This document shows positions 26,335-34,356 of a stretch of DNA of 64,000 nt, piece after piece. The position numbers and the translations under genes were made by a program. The stretch lies in assembly GCA_043813895.1 (NCBI GenBank), contig JBDRKQ010000048.1, positions 1 to 64,000 on the forward strand, in the 5' to 3' direction. The DNA comes from CAZTAR01 sp043813895. GTDB lineage: Bacteria > Planctomycetota > Phycisphaerae > UBA1845 > UTPLA1. Within the stretch, counting starts at the first letter, position 1, and each line of letters starts with the position of its first letter. The notes beneath the pieces were generated by a model. The model ran no database searches and was not told the DNA's origin. It saw only the letters and a program-made list of their open reading frames with translations.

Positions 26335-29148
26335 ATGTTTTCCAGCCGAACCCGGACCGCTGCAATAGCGGTCGCCGCCGTCGTCACAGCCGTTTTCGTT
26401 TCCGCGACATGGGCACAGCCCGGCCCGCCACCGACGGCGCCGAAGGCCGCAAAGCCCGAGCCAAAGCCGGACTTCCCCAAGTTCGACGAGGCCATGAAGG
26501 ACTACAAGGAGGTGCCGACGGCCGAGCCCCCGTTCCTGACGCTCTGGTACAACAAGAAGGAAGACTCGCTCCGGGCGCAAATCCCCGGCAGCCTGATCGG
26601 CAAGCAGTTCCTAATCGCCACGAGCATGGCCGGCGGACCGGCGGCGACCGGTTTCCAGCTCGACCACTATCTCACGTACTTCGAGCGGATGGACAAGAAG
26701 CTTGTGCTCATGCGGGTGGACCCCCGCTACGTGACCGACGGAAACGAGCCGATCAGTGACGTGATCAAACGTAGCTACGGCGCCGACATCATCCTCAAGA
26801 GCATCAACATCATCACAGTCAAGGACGGCGACCTCATCATCGACTTCGACGGGCTCTTCAAAGAGGACTTCGCCGAAATCGGCCGATACGCGGGAGGGGG
26901 CGTCAATGCAGGCTTGAGCAAATGGGCCAAGTACAAAGCGTTTCCTCAGAACGTGGAACTGACGGCGGACTTGGCCGTCATGCGCGGCGGTGCGGGGCGG
27001 CGCGTTCTCGTTCACTACAGCCTATCGAAAATCCCCGAATCGGCGCAAGGATACAAGCCGCGCGTTGCAGACGACCGCATCGGCTACTTCCTGACGGTTC
27101 GCAAAGACTGGACCAAGAAACACGACGAGCACACGCTCTTCGACCGCTACATCAACCGATGGCGCCTCGAGAAGCGAGACCCGAGCGCGGACTTCAGCGC
27201 CCCGAAGAATCCCATCATTTGGTACATCGAGAAGACCGTGCCGCTGAAGTACCGGCGATACGTCAAGGAAGGCATCCTGGACTGGAACAAGGCCTTCGAG
27301 AAGTGCGGCTTCCTCGATGCAATCGAAGTCATCCAGCAGGAAGACTACGACCAGCGCACCAAAGACCTTGATCCCGAAGACGTTCGGTACAACTTCTTCC
27401 GGTGGATCGCCACAGGCCGCCCTTTTGCCATGGGGCCGTCGCGCGCCCACCCCCTCACAGGCCAGATATTCGACGCCGACATCGTCTGCGATGATTCGTT
27501 CGTCCGCGTCTTCATGTCCGACTACCGGGAGCTGACAGGCGGGGCCGAAATGTGGGAGCCATACAATCCCTTCCTAGAGGACTTCTACCACGCTCATCCG
27601 GAGTGGGCGTTCCGTAGCACATGGGACCGACTGATGCCGAATGTACGGATGCAGGCAGACCCTGATGAGGAGTTCCGCCAAAACCTGATGCGGCACATGT
27701 TCGAACAAGGTCGGCCGATGTGCGAGTGTGCGGCGGGTATGCGGAATCAGCTCCAGTTCGCCAACTTCGCGATGGAAGCCAAGGGCATGACCACCGAGAA
27801 GCGGGAAGAGTATCTCGGCCAAGTCATCAAGGAGTTGGTCGTGCACGAGGTCGGTCACTGTCTCGGCCTGCGGCACAACTTCAAATCCTCCACCTGGCTG
27901 CCCATGAAGGAAATCGAAGAGCATGACCGCAGCGGCGATCCGACCGTCGGTTCCGTGATGGACTACAACCCAACGATTATCGCGCCGCGCGGCGAGGAGC
28001 AGGGCTCGTTCACGACGCGATCGATCGGGCCGTACGACTACTGGGCAATCGAATACGGCTATCGGGCTGTCGGCAAGCCGTACAAGGATGAGAAGGAGAT
28101 GCTGGAGAAAACCGCCGCCCGCGGCGCGGAGGCCGGGCTCGACTACGCGACCGATGAGGACACGATGTCCTTCCTCTCTCCGGACCCCTATTCGAACCGC
28201 TACGACATGGGGCGCGACGTCATCGAATTCGCCAAACGTCAGACCAAACTCAGCGAAAGCCTCTTGACCGACATCAAGGACTGGGCGGTCAAGGACGGGC
28301 AGTCCTACACGCGCCTGCGGCGCGCGTTTCAGCACGTCCTTGCGCAGCGGGCGTACGCGGCGAATTACGTCGGGAGGTTCTGTGGCGGTCAGGTCATCAA
28401 CAGAGACCACAAGGGCGACCCGGACGCGCGCACGCCCATTCAGGTGGTGCCGGCCAAGAAGCAACGCCAGGCGCTGGCATTCCTCTGCAAGAACATCTTC
28501 GCGGAGAACGCGTACAAGGTCGATCCAGACTTGCTCGGCCACCTGGCACCGGGCCGTTTCAGCCACTGGGGCTCCGACGAATTCACGTTCCAGGTAGAGT
28601 TCAACATCCACGACTTCATCTCCGCGATGCAGTTTCGGTGTCTCACGACGGTCATGAATCCCTTCACGATCAACCGAATCCACGACAACCAGGTGAAGTT
28701 CGGCGAGGACGAGGCAGTCTACACGCTTGCCGAGCACATCAGCGCGCTTTCGGATGCGATCTGGTCAGAGCTGGACGACGAAGACCGTGAGGGCACGGAC
28801 CGCAAGCCCTTCGTCAACAGCTTCCGCCGCAACCTTCAGCGCGAGTTCCTCGGCATGCTCACGAACATGGTGCTGAGCGAGCCGGGGGGCCTGGTGCCGG
28901 CGGACGCGAATGCCATCGCCAGAAACCAGATACTCCAACTCTCCAAGAAGATAGGCAAGACGCTGGAACGGGCGGAACTCGATCTGACCTCTCGCTCGCA
29001 CCTGGCGGATGTCAAGACCAGGATCGACAAGATCCTGGAAGCCGAGTACCGCGCAGGCGGCTTCGGGGGCGGTGGTGGCTTCTTCTTTTTCTTCCGCACG
29101 CCCCAGGAAACGGAATCGCGGCCGATAACGGTGCTCCCACAGCAGTAG
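26335..29148 (+). CDS. Secreted zinc-dependent metalloprotease (DUF5117/DUF4953-like)
   Basis: A 937-residue exported protease candidate. The signal peptide (AAIAVAAVVTAVFVSATWAQ) is followed by a Pro/Lys-rich linker, a DUF5117-like beta domain (LRAQIPGSLIGKQFLIATSMAGG), and a metzincin-type zinc motif HEVGHCLGLRH at 504-514 (ligands His504, His508, His514, base Glu505) with SVMDYNPTIIAPRGEEQG as the Met-turn. The C-terminus ends in a Gly run followed by five Phe. AAGGAG 6 nt upstream sets the ATG at 26335; the open frame begins earlier at 26206 without support. Family members are frequent in Bacteroidetes and Planctomycetes; substrates are unknown. A strong terminator follows at 29227-29259. 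Confidence 0.9.
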   Translation: MFSSRTRTAAIAVAAVVTAVFVSATWAQPGPPPTAPKAAKPEPKPDFPKFDEAMKDYKEVPTAEPPFLTLWYNKKEDSLRAQIPGSLIGKQFLIATSMAGGPAATGFQLDHYLTYFERMDKKLVLMRVDPRYVTDGNEPISDVIKRSYGADIILKSINIITVKDGDLIIDFDGLFKEDFAEIGRYAGGGVNAGLSKWAKYKAFPQNVELTADLAVMRGGAGRRVLVHYSLSKIPESAQGYKPRVADDRIGYFLTVRKDWTKKHDEHTLFDRYINRWRLEKRDPSADFSAPKNPIIWYIEKTVPLKYRRYVKEGILDWNKAFEKCGFLDAIEVIQQEDYDQRTKDLDPEDVRYNFFRWIATGRPFAMGPSRAHPLTGQIFDADIVCDDSFVRVFMSDYRELTGGAEMWEPYNPFLEDFYHAHPEWAFRSTWDRLMPNVRMQADPDEEFRQNLMRHMFEQGRPMCECAAGMRNQLQFANFAMEAKGMTTEKREEYLGQVIKELVVHEVGHCLGLRHNFKSSTWLPMKEIEEHDRSGDPTVGSVMDYNPTIIAPRGEEQGSFTTRSIGPYDYWAIEYGYRAVGKPYKDEKEMLEKTAARGAEAGLDYATDEDTMSFLSPDPYSNRYDMGRDVIEFAKRQTKLSESLLTDIKDWAVKDGQSYTRLRRAFQHVLAQRAYAANYVGRFCGGQVINRDHKGDPDARTPIQVVPAKKQRQALAFLCKNIFAENAYKVDPDLLGHLAPGRFSHWGSDEFTFQVEFNIHDFISAMQFRCLTTVMNPFTINRIHDNQVKFGEDEAVYTLAEHISALSDAIWSELDDEDREGTDRKPFVNSFRRNLQREFLGMLTNMVLSEPGGLVPADANAIARNQILQLSKKIGKTLERAELDLTSRSHLADVKTRIDKILEAEYRAGGFGGGGGFFFFFRTPQETESRPITVLPQQ

Positions 29149-29501
29149 AATGGTCGAAAACCGAGGGTCACGCCTTCCCCGCAATGGCAGGACCGCCACG
29201 CCCGTACGGACAAACGGAAAACAGCCGCCCCGGAGCTCAGAGTTCCGGGGCTTTTTTTTCTCAACTCCTTCGAGCTGCCGCGAACTGTCTTGACAGGCCG
29301 ACGACCGAACCTCCACAATTTCCTGGTGTAGTCTTCTGCCGGAATCGGACCGAGGCGCGAGGAGTCCGATACTCGCTGGTGGTCCGGCAGAGTGCGCGGC
29401 GAATGGGAAATCGGGCTGCGGATCGCGCGGCCCGATGACAGGCGCGGGGTGCTCTTCGATCCCGAATAATCTGGTTGCCCACTTTTAAGGAGAAGGCGCA
29501 A
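29149..29501 (+). other. Gap with terminator between the metalloprotease and acidic-tail genes
   Basis: No gene is seen. The terminator at 29227-29259 ends the metalloprotease transcript, so the acidic-tail gene needs its own promoter in 29260-29480, where no clear hexamers stand out. A TAAGGAGAAGG ribosome-binding site precedes the ATG at 29502. Confidence 0.55.
29227..29259 (+). terminator. Rho-independent terminator
   Basis: A perfect 8-bp stem GCCCCGGA / TCCGGGGC (29227-29234 and 29244-29251) encloses a 9-nt loop and is followed at once by eight T residues (29252-29259). It lies 78 bp after the metalloprotease stop. It is the clearest intrinsic terminator in the window. Confidence 0.9.
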
Positions 29502-29906
29502 ATGGCTGACGAAGGTGTTGGCTCTCGCGATCTCGTCAAGCAGATTGAGAGTGACGGCTTCGTTGAAGTGATGTTCACGAAGTCAATGAGCGAGGCGACG
29601 GATTGCCGCCGCCTCCTTTTGGCCAGGCAGATCCCCGCAGAAGTCGAGGCAGACCCGAACGTCTCCAGGCAATGTGGGATCGCAGTCCTGGTACCGGCGA
29701 ACAGGGTTGTCGAAGCCTCCGAGCTCCTCGCGGCACGGGCGCAAGATAACCACAGTTTCGACGACGATTACGTGGAGATTGACGACCTCGATGGTGACGA
29801 CGACTTCGATGATGATGACGACGACGACGAAGAAGAGTTCGCAGACGACTACGACGATGACCTAGATGATGATGACGATAACTTAGAAGATGACGACGAC
29901 TATTGA
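29502..29906 (+). CDS. DUF2007-like protein with an Asp-rich acidic tail
   Basis: A 134-residue cytoplasmic protein in two parts. Residues 1-80 form a small alpha/beta domain resembling DUF2007 putative signal-transducing proteins (EVMFTKSMSEATDCRRLLLARQIPAEVE, GIAVLVPANRVVEASELLA). Residues of about 85-134 are almost pure Asp/Glu with a few Phe, Tyr and Leu, predicted disordered and highly negative. Such tails can bind cations or mimic nucleic acid. The start at 29502 follows a good ribosome-binding site; a TTG at 29475 would add nine residues. It precedes the DRR-rich protein gene by 69 bp. The function is unknown. Confidence 0.8.
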   Translation: MADEGVGSRDLVKQIESDGFVEVMFTKSMSEATDCRRLLLARQIPAEVEADPNVSRQCGIAVLVPANRVVEASELLAARAQDNHSFDDDYVEIDDLDGDDDFDDDDDDDEEEFADDYDDDLDDDDDNLEDDDDY

Positions 29907-29975
29907 CCGATAGTCTTAGAGTCCGGGAAATGTGGTCAGCGAGAGGCCCGGCCCGGTTGACACGGGTTTCCGAGC

Positions 29976-30323
29976 ATGACACAACAGTCCGACAAGAAAC
30001 CGGCGGCCGCGAGTCCCCCCGCAGGCGAAGAACGCCGCAAGGGTCCTGATCGTCGAACCGCGGCGCTTGTCGATCGCAGGAGCGGGTTGGAACGGCGCCG
30101 TGGCCCCGGACTCAGAAGATCCGATTCTCGCCGGACAGCCGAAGAAGGCGAGATGACGAACGAGCAATTCGAGTTCGTCATGGCGATGGACGAGTACAAA
30201 CGAGCCAACAAACGACCCTTTCCCGCTTGGACTGAAGTGCTGGAAGTTATACAATACCTGGGGTACAGGAAGGTGGCCAAAGTGGGCGAGCATGTGGACC
30301 GTCCCGCCGTCGGCCTTCGGTAG
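29976..30323 (+). CDS. Conserved hypothetical protein with Arg-rich DRR repeats
   Basis: A 115-residue protein not assigned to a named family. The first half is basic and repetitive (ERRKGPDRRTAALVDRRSGLERRRGPGLRRSD), with a DRRxGxxRR pattern recalling PilZ-type c-di-GMP-binding arginines but lacking a PilZ fold. The second half is a compact helical segment (TNEQFEFVMAMDEYKRANKRPFPAWTEVLEVIQYLGYRKVA) that looks like a conserved domain. Such an arrangement suggests nucleic-acid or ligand binding; this is speculation. It follows the acidic-tail gene on the same strand, and the next gene starts 29 bp later, so an operon is possible. Confidence 0.72.
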   Translation: MTQQSDKKPAAASPPAGEERRKGPDRRTAALVDRRSGLERRRGPGLRRSDSRRTAEEGEMTNEQFEFVMAMDEYKRANKRPFPAWTEVLEVIQYLGYRKVAKVGEHVDRPAVGLR

Positions 30324-30352
30324 GATCACCCGTCGCTCCGGGGGTAAAAGCG

Positions 30353-31006
30353 TTGAGCGCCCAGTACGAAGTTGTGGATGTCTTGCTCCTCCTGGGAACC
30401 GTTGCGCCCGTCTCTTTCTACTTCCTCACGCTCGGCCTCGTTAACAGCCATGCCCGACCGCACATCATCAGCAGCCAGGCGGACTTCCTTGCACTGACGT
30501 GTGTTCTGATGCCAGTGCTCATCTGGCCTGTCCCGATGGTCTTGAAGATCGGGAGCTGGTGGCCATTTCTCTTGGGTGCGTGCGCTGCCGGAGTTCTGTT
30601 CGCGTACATGCTCCCAAAGGCACACGCGGGATTCGTGCTCTACAACATCTCCGAGGCTCGGTGCTCGGCCCTGCTCGACGGAGCCCTGAGGGCCTTGCGG
30701 CTGTCCGGCTCGTGGGACGGCAAGACATGGCGCGGGGATTCCGGCGATCTCGTGATTCACGTTCGGTCTTTCGCCCTGCTGCGAAATGTGACGTTGCACG
30801 TGGAAGCATCGGACGCGCGAGCCAAACAGATCGCCCCGCCGCTGGAAGCCGAACTCCGACGCCGGCTCGCCCCGATCGCTCAGCTTCCCTCGGCGACGGG
30901 AGCCGGGCTCGTCCTCGTCGGCCTCGCCCTCATGATGCTGCCCATGTGGATGGTCGGGCGGCACATCGACGATCTCGTCGACGCGATGCTCCACCTGTTC
31001 GGCTAG
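30353..31006 (+). CDS. Hypothetical inner-membrane protein
   Basis: A 217-residue protein starting at a TTG at 30353. Predicted membrane segments are near 8-30 (VVDVLLLLGTVAPVSFYFLTLGL), 47-65, 69-85 and 183-200 (GAGLVLVGLALMMLPMWMV), with a soluble domain at about 90-180. No family is recognised. An overlapping open frame on the opposite strand lacks any recognisable composition, while the hydrophobic periodicity here supports the plus strand. It is 29 bp downstream of the DRR-rich gene. Confidence 0.65.
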   Translation: MSAQYEVVDVLLLLGTVAPVSFYFLTLGLVNSHARPHIISSQADFLALTCVLMPVLIWPVPMVLKIGSWWPFLLGACAAGVLFAYMLPKAHAGFVLYNISEARCSALLDGALRALRLSGSWDGKTWRGDSGDLVIHVRSFALLRNVTLHVEASDARAKQIAPPLEAELRRRLAPIAQLPSATGAGLVLVGLALMMLPMWMVGRHIDDLVDAMLHLFG

Positions 31007-31379
31007 TGCTCCGTCAACGTCGATGCTTCGAGTAGAGCGAAGTTCCTCTTTGCTCACATGCGGCGACAAAGGGATCTTTGTCGTACCCGCACCCCCAAAA
31101 AACGAGTGTGACCACGCACTGGAATGGTCCACGTTTCACCGTCTCGATGGCCTCCCGCGGCCGATATGGGTGCTGATTGACCGTCTTCCTTGCGGCTGGA
31201 CGCCGTCCACCCGTGACAATGGCGGCGGCTGACGGGCATGAGAAATGGGGTTGAAAAAACGCTGGCGTTGGGCTACAAGGCATGGTTCGACCTGCGGGCT
31301 CCCCCCGGACGGGGCGGTCCCACGGGGCTGCTGCGGTGTGATTCGTTGGCAAGGCGGTCTTTGGGGTGCCATACGACCG
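31007..31379. other. Gap upstream of the type II FAS/PKS-like operon, with a hairpin
   Basis: No gene is supported in these 373 bases; an extension of the downstream dehydratase frame to 31245 has no family similarity. A perfect 8-bp stem CGACAAAG / CTTTGTCG with a 4-nt loop lies at 31064-31083, without a T tract. The operon promoter is probably here, but no clear hexamers were found. Confidence 0.45.
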
Positions 31380-31889
31380 ATGAAGTTCATTCTCGTGGAT
31401 CGTATTGTGACGCTCGAGCCGCCGGATCGGATCGTGGCGTGCAAGTCGTTGTCGCTGGCCGAGGAGTACCTGGCCGACCATTTTCCGACGTTCCCGGTGA
31501 TGCCGGGCGTCCTGATGCTGGAAGCGATGGTGCAGTCGGCGGCGTGGCTGGTTCACGCTTCGCAGGGCTTCAAGCACAGCGTAGTCGTGCTGGAAGAGGC
31601 GAAGAACATCAACTACAAGAGCTTTGTCACGCCCGGCCGGACGCTGGAGGTCACGGCGGAGGCGAAGCGGATCGAGGAGCGGTCGAGCGAGTTTCAGACG
31701 CTGGGCCGATGTGGCGAAGAGAATGTGGTCAAGGCGCGGCTGCGGCTGCGTCACTACAACCTAGCGGAGAGTGACGCGACACTGGCCGACACGGACGCAC
31801 GGATCCTGTCGGCGTTGCGGCAGAGATTCCAGTTGCTCGGCGGGCCGTCCGCATTGAAGATGGCCCCGACAATGGCGAACAACGGTTGA
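31380..31889 (+). CDS. FabZ-like 3-hydroxyacyl-ACP dehydratase (first of two)
   Basis: A 169-residue hotdog-fold dehydratase that should remove water from 3-hydroxyacyl-ACP. The active-site helix region DHFPTFPVMPGVLMLEAMVQ keeps the catalytic His (DHFP) and Glu (LEAMVQ). The rest of the hotdog follows (VVVLEEAKNINYKSFVTPGRTLEV) with a longer C-terminal helical tail than housekeeping FabZ. The ATG at 31380 begins MKFILVDRI, matching the family start; the open frame extends 45 codons upstream without similarity. It is the first gene of a five-gene cluster with an ACP, a second dehydratase and two ketosynthase homologues. Confidence 0.9.
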   Translation: MKFILVDRIVTLEPPDRIVACKSLSLAEEYLADHFPTFPVMPGVLMLEAMVQSAAWLVHASQGFKHSVVVLEEAKNINYKSFVTPGRTLEVTAEAKRIEERSSEFQTLGRCGEENVVKARLRLRHYNLAESDATLADTDARILSALRQRFQLLGGPSALKMAPTMANNG

Positions 31890-31914
31890 CTGGTCCGCGA
31901 GGAGGACGATTGGT

Positions 31915-32304
31915 ATGGCGATGAGTCGAGACGAGGTCTTCGGCAAGGTTAAGGAAGTGCTGGTCGACGCGCTCGGCGTGGACGACGACGAGGTTAACGA
32001 GGGAGCGACGCTCACGGGAGACCTGGGTGCCGAGTCGATCGATTTTCTGGACATCGTGTTCCGTCTCGAGAAGACCTTTGCGATCAAGATCCCCCGGGGC
32101 GAGCTGTTTCCAGACGACATCCTGAACAACCCGGAGTACGTCGAAGGCGGCAAGATGACCACCAAGGGCATCGAGACGCTCAAGGCCGCGATGCCTCATG
32201 CGGACTTCGGCGATTTCGAGAAGGACCCCGACGTGGCGAAAATGCCCGACTTGTTCACGGTGAAGACGATCGTGAACTACGTTGAGAAAAAAGTGGCGGC
32301 GTAG
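31915..32304 (+). CDS. Acyl carrier protein with an insertion before the last helix
   Basis: A 129-residue carrier protein, about 50 residues longer than a housekeeping ACP. The phosphopantetheine site is Ser41 in LGAESIDFLDIVFRLEKTF, which matches the canonical DSLD motif loosely (ESID). After helix III an extra segment of about 45 residues (PEYVEGGKMTTKGIETLKAAMPHADFGDFEKDPD region) precedes the final helix TVKTIVNYVEKK. The insertion is unusual and may create a docking surface for the cluster's ketosynthase pair. It is located 25 bp after the first dehydratase and 5 bp before the second, so it is surely co-transcribed. Confidence 0.9.
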   Translation: MAMSRDEVFGKVKEVLVDALGVDDDEVNEGATLTGDLGAESIDFLDIVFRLEKTFAIKIPRGELFPDDILNNPEYVEGGKMTTKGIETLKAAMPHADFGDFEKDPDVAKMPDLFTVKTIVNYVEKKVAA

Positions 32305-32309
32305 CAGTC

Positions 32310-32789
32310 GTGCGTTGGATCTGGATCGACAAGTTTACCGAGTTCGAATCGGGTGTTCGCGCGTCGGCGATCAAGAACGTGAGCCTCGCTGAGGAGCACC
32401 TGCACGATCACTTCCCCGGCTACCCGATCATGCCGGCCAGCCTGATCATCGAGGGGATGGCCCAGACTGCCGGCATCCTCGTCGGCGAGGCGCGCGACTT
32501 TCAGGAGAAGGTGATACTCGCCAAGGTCAAGCGGGCACGGTTCTTCGGGGAGGTCCGCCCCGGGCAGCAGATTCGCCACGAAGCGGTCATCGATCAGGTC
32601 ACGCCCGAGGCGGCCACGACGACCGGCCGGGCGTTTGTCGACGGCGAACCCCTCGCCGAGATCGACATCGTCTTCTCGCACATCGACAACAACCTCAGCG
32701 GCCTCTCCTTCCCCGAGGAGAACTTCGTCTTCACCGACGATTTCAAGTCGCTGCTACAGACATACAACGTGTCAAAGAAGCAGGCCTAG
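32310..32789 (+). CDS. FabZ-like 3-hydroxyacyl-ACP dehydratase (second of two)
   Basis: A 159-residue hotdog protein starting at a GTG at 32310. The catalytic region LHDHFPGYPIMPASLIIEGMAQTAGILV retains His and Glu, with Ser in place of the usual Gly after MPA, and it is clearly different from the first dehydratase of the cluster. The following strand region KVILAKVKRARFFGEVRPGQQIRHE is typical. Two different dehydratases in one cluster suggest two partners in a heterodimer (as in other polyene systems) or different chain-length preferences. It is followed by a 211-bp gap with an R4 inverted repeat before the ketosynthase genes. Confidence 0.9.
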   Translation: MRWIWIDKFTEFESGVRASAIKNVSLAEEHLHDHFPGYPIMPASLIIEGMAQTAGILVGEARDFQEKVILAKVKRARFFGEVRPGQQIRHEAVIDQVTPEAATTTGRAFVDGEPLAEIDIVFSHIDNNLSGLSFPEENFVFTDDFKSLLQTYNVSKKQA

Positions 32790-32801
32790 CGAGCCAGTCA
32801 A

Positions 32802-32875
32802 GAGCCTCCGGCCTTGGCCGGGGGGTGGCCCGGCAACATGCGGGAACGCACCCCCTGGCCAAGGCCAGGGGCTCG
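32802..32875. repeat. R4 inverted repeat (GGCCTTGGCC-type)
   Basis: Left arm 32802-32828 (GAGCCTCCGGCCTTGGCCGG...) and right arm 32848-32875 (...CCTGGCCAAGGCCAGGGGCT) are imperfect reverse complements and would form a long hairpin in the operon transcript between the second dehydratase and the ketosynthase-like gene. Half-copies are at 35808-35836 and about 51900-51935. Confidence 0.7.
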
Positions 32876-33000
32876 TGGAAGACGACGAACGGGTCGAATC
32901 GCCCGCATTTGGACTCCCCCTGCGAACTCGACTAAACTCTCCGCATTGCGGGAGCCGGGGCTCGGCCGACTGACCTGCGAACGATGGAAAGCGATCGAAG

Positions 33001-34356
33001 ATGAACAACAGGAAGCGTGTAGCAATCACGGGCCTGGGCGTCGCGTCGCCGCTGGGATTGGGCATCGGCGAGACCTTCGACGCGTTGGTGGAGAAACGCG
33101 GCGGGGTTCGACGAATCGAGGCATTCGACCCCGTGGGTTTCTCCTGCCAGGTCGCTGCGGAAGTGACGGCTGCAGCCGTCCAGGACTGCGTTCCGAAGGG
33201 CTATCGCAAGGCGACGAAAGTCATGGCCCGCGACATCAAGCTGGCCGTGATCGCGGCATACGAAGCGGTCAAAGACGCGGGCCTCAAGACCAAGTGCCTC
33301 GTCGACCGCGGCGATGTGGAAGGCACGGCCGATGTGGACTCGACCCGGTTCGGAGCCAATATCGGCGCCGGCTCGATCTGTGCGGATCTGACGGAACTCG
33401 CGGGCGCGCTGGCGACTGCGGTGGATCGCCTCGACGCGGCGGAGGACCGGGGCTTCAGCCTCCTGAAATGGGGAGGCGATGGGATGAACAACCTTACGCC
33501 ACTGTGGCTGCTGAAGTTCCTGCCGAACATGCTGGCGTGCCACGTGACGATCGTACACGACTGCCAAGCGCCTTCGAACACGATCACCTGCGGCGAGGCC
33601 AGCTCGCACCTGGCGATTGGCGAGGCCTTTCGCACGATCGAGCGGGGTGCGGCGGACGTCTGCATCTGCGGCGGCGCGGAGAGCAAGATCAACCCGATGG
33701 GGCTCATCCGCCAATCGCTGCTGGGCCGGTTGGCGACGGACAGCAACGACTGCCCGGCCGAAGCGTGTCGGCCCTTCGATCTGGGGCGGTCTGGAATGGT
33801 CGTCTCGGAAGGCGGCGGCTTGCTCATCCTGGAAGAGCTGGAACGGGCCAAGCGCCGCGGCGCGAGAATCTACGGTGAGGTCGTCGGCTTCGGCGCCTCG
33901 GTAAACGCCAGCCACTGGTTCAAGCCTCAACCGGATGGGCGGGCAATGTCGCTCGCAATCACGAAGGCGCTGGCGGATGCTAACCTCGGCGCCGATCAAG
34001 TCGATCTCATCAATCCTTTTGGCGCCGGCACGCGAGAGCACGATGCATCCGAGGCCGCCGGCATCCGCAAAGCCCTCGGAGATCGCGGCACTTCGGCGCC
34101 CGTCCTCGCAACAAAGGGGGCGCTCGGCAACAACGGTGCCGGTAGCGGGGCGATCGACATCGCGGTGACCACCATGGCAATGCACCGCGGCGTCGTTCCA
34201 CCATCCTTGAACACGAAAGATGTTGATCCCGACTGCGGCTTGAACGTGGTTCGCGGCGATCCGATCGACGCACGGGCCGACGTGGCCGTATCAGTGGCGA
34301 CCGCGATGTCCGGCGGCCAGACTGCGGCATTGGTGATTCGGAGATATCAAGTATGA
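33001..34356 (+). CDS. Ketosynthase-fold protein lacking the catalytic triad (chain-length-factor-like)
   Basis: A 451-residue thiolase-fold homologue of FabF. Aligning conserved blocks by eye, all three KAS catalytic positions are substituted: the nucleophile Cys is Glu199 (TCGEASSHLAIGEA versus TACASS), the first His is Phe340 (NPFGAGT versus NAHGTGT), and the second His is Asn377 (LGNNGAG versus TGHLxGA). A Cys197 two residues upstream is unlikely to substitute. The fold-defining GGAESKINPMG, GEGGG-like SEGGGLLILEELERA and terminal SVATAMSGGQ segments remain. It should therefore not condense by itself, but may act as a chain-length factor or decarboxylating partner (KS-beta) for the next gene, to which it is coupled by an ATGA overlap. 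Confidence 0.9.
   Translation: MNNRKRVAITGLGVASPLGLGIGETFDALVEKRGGVRRIEAFDPVGFSCQVAAEVTAAAVQDCVPKGYRKATKVMARDIKLAVIAAYEAVKDAGLKTKCLVDRGDVEGTADVDSTRFGANIGAGSICADLTELAGALATAVDRLDAAEDRGFSLLKWGGDGMNNLTPLWLLKFLPNMLACHVTIVHDCQAPSNTITCGEASSHLAIGEAFRTIERGAADVCICGGAESKINPMGLIRQSLLGRLATDSNDCPAEACRPFDLGRSGMVVSEGGGLLILEELERAKRRGARIYGEVVGFGASVNASHWFKPQPDGRAMSLAITKALADANLGADQVDLINPFGAGTREHDASEAAGIRKALGDRGTSAPVLATKGALGNNGAGSGAIDIAVTTMAMHRGVVPPSLNTKDVDPDCGLNVVRGDPIDARADVAVSVATAMSGGQTAALVIRRYQV

Noticed and set aside
30326..31132. 268-residue minus-strand open frame opposite the hypothetical membrane protein
   Set aside because: The plus-strand frame shows clear membrane-helix periodicity and sits in a plausible operon; the minus product has none.
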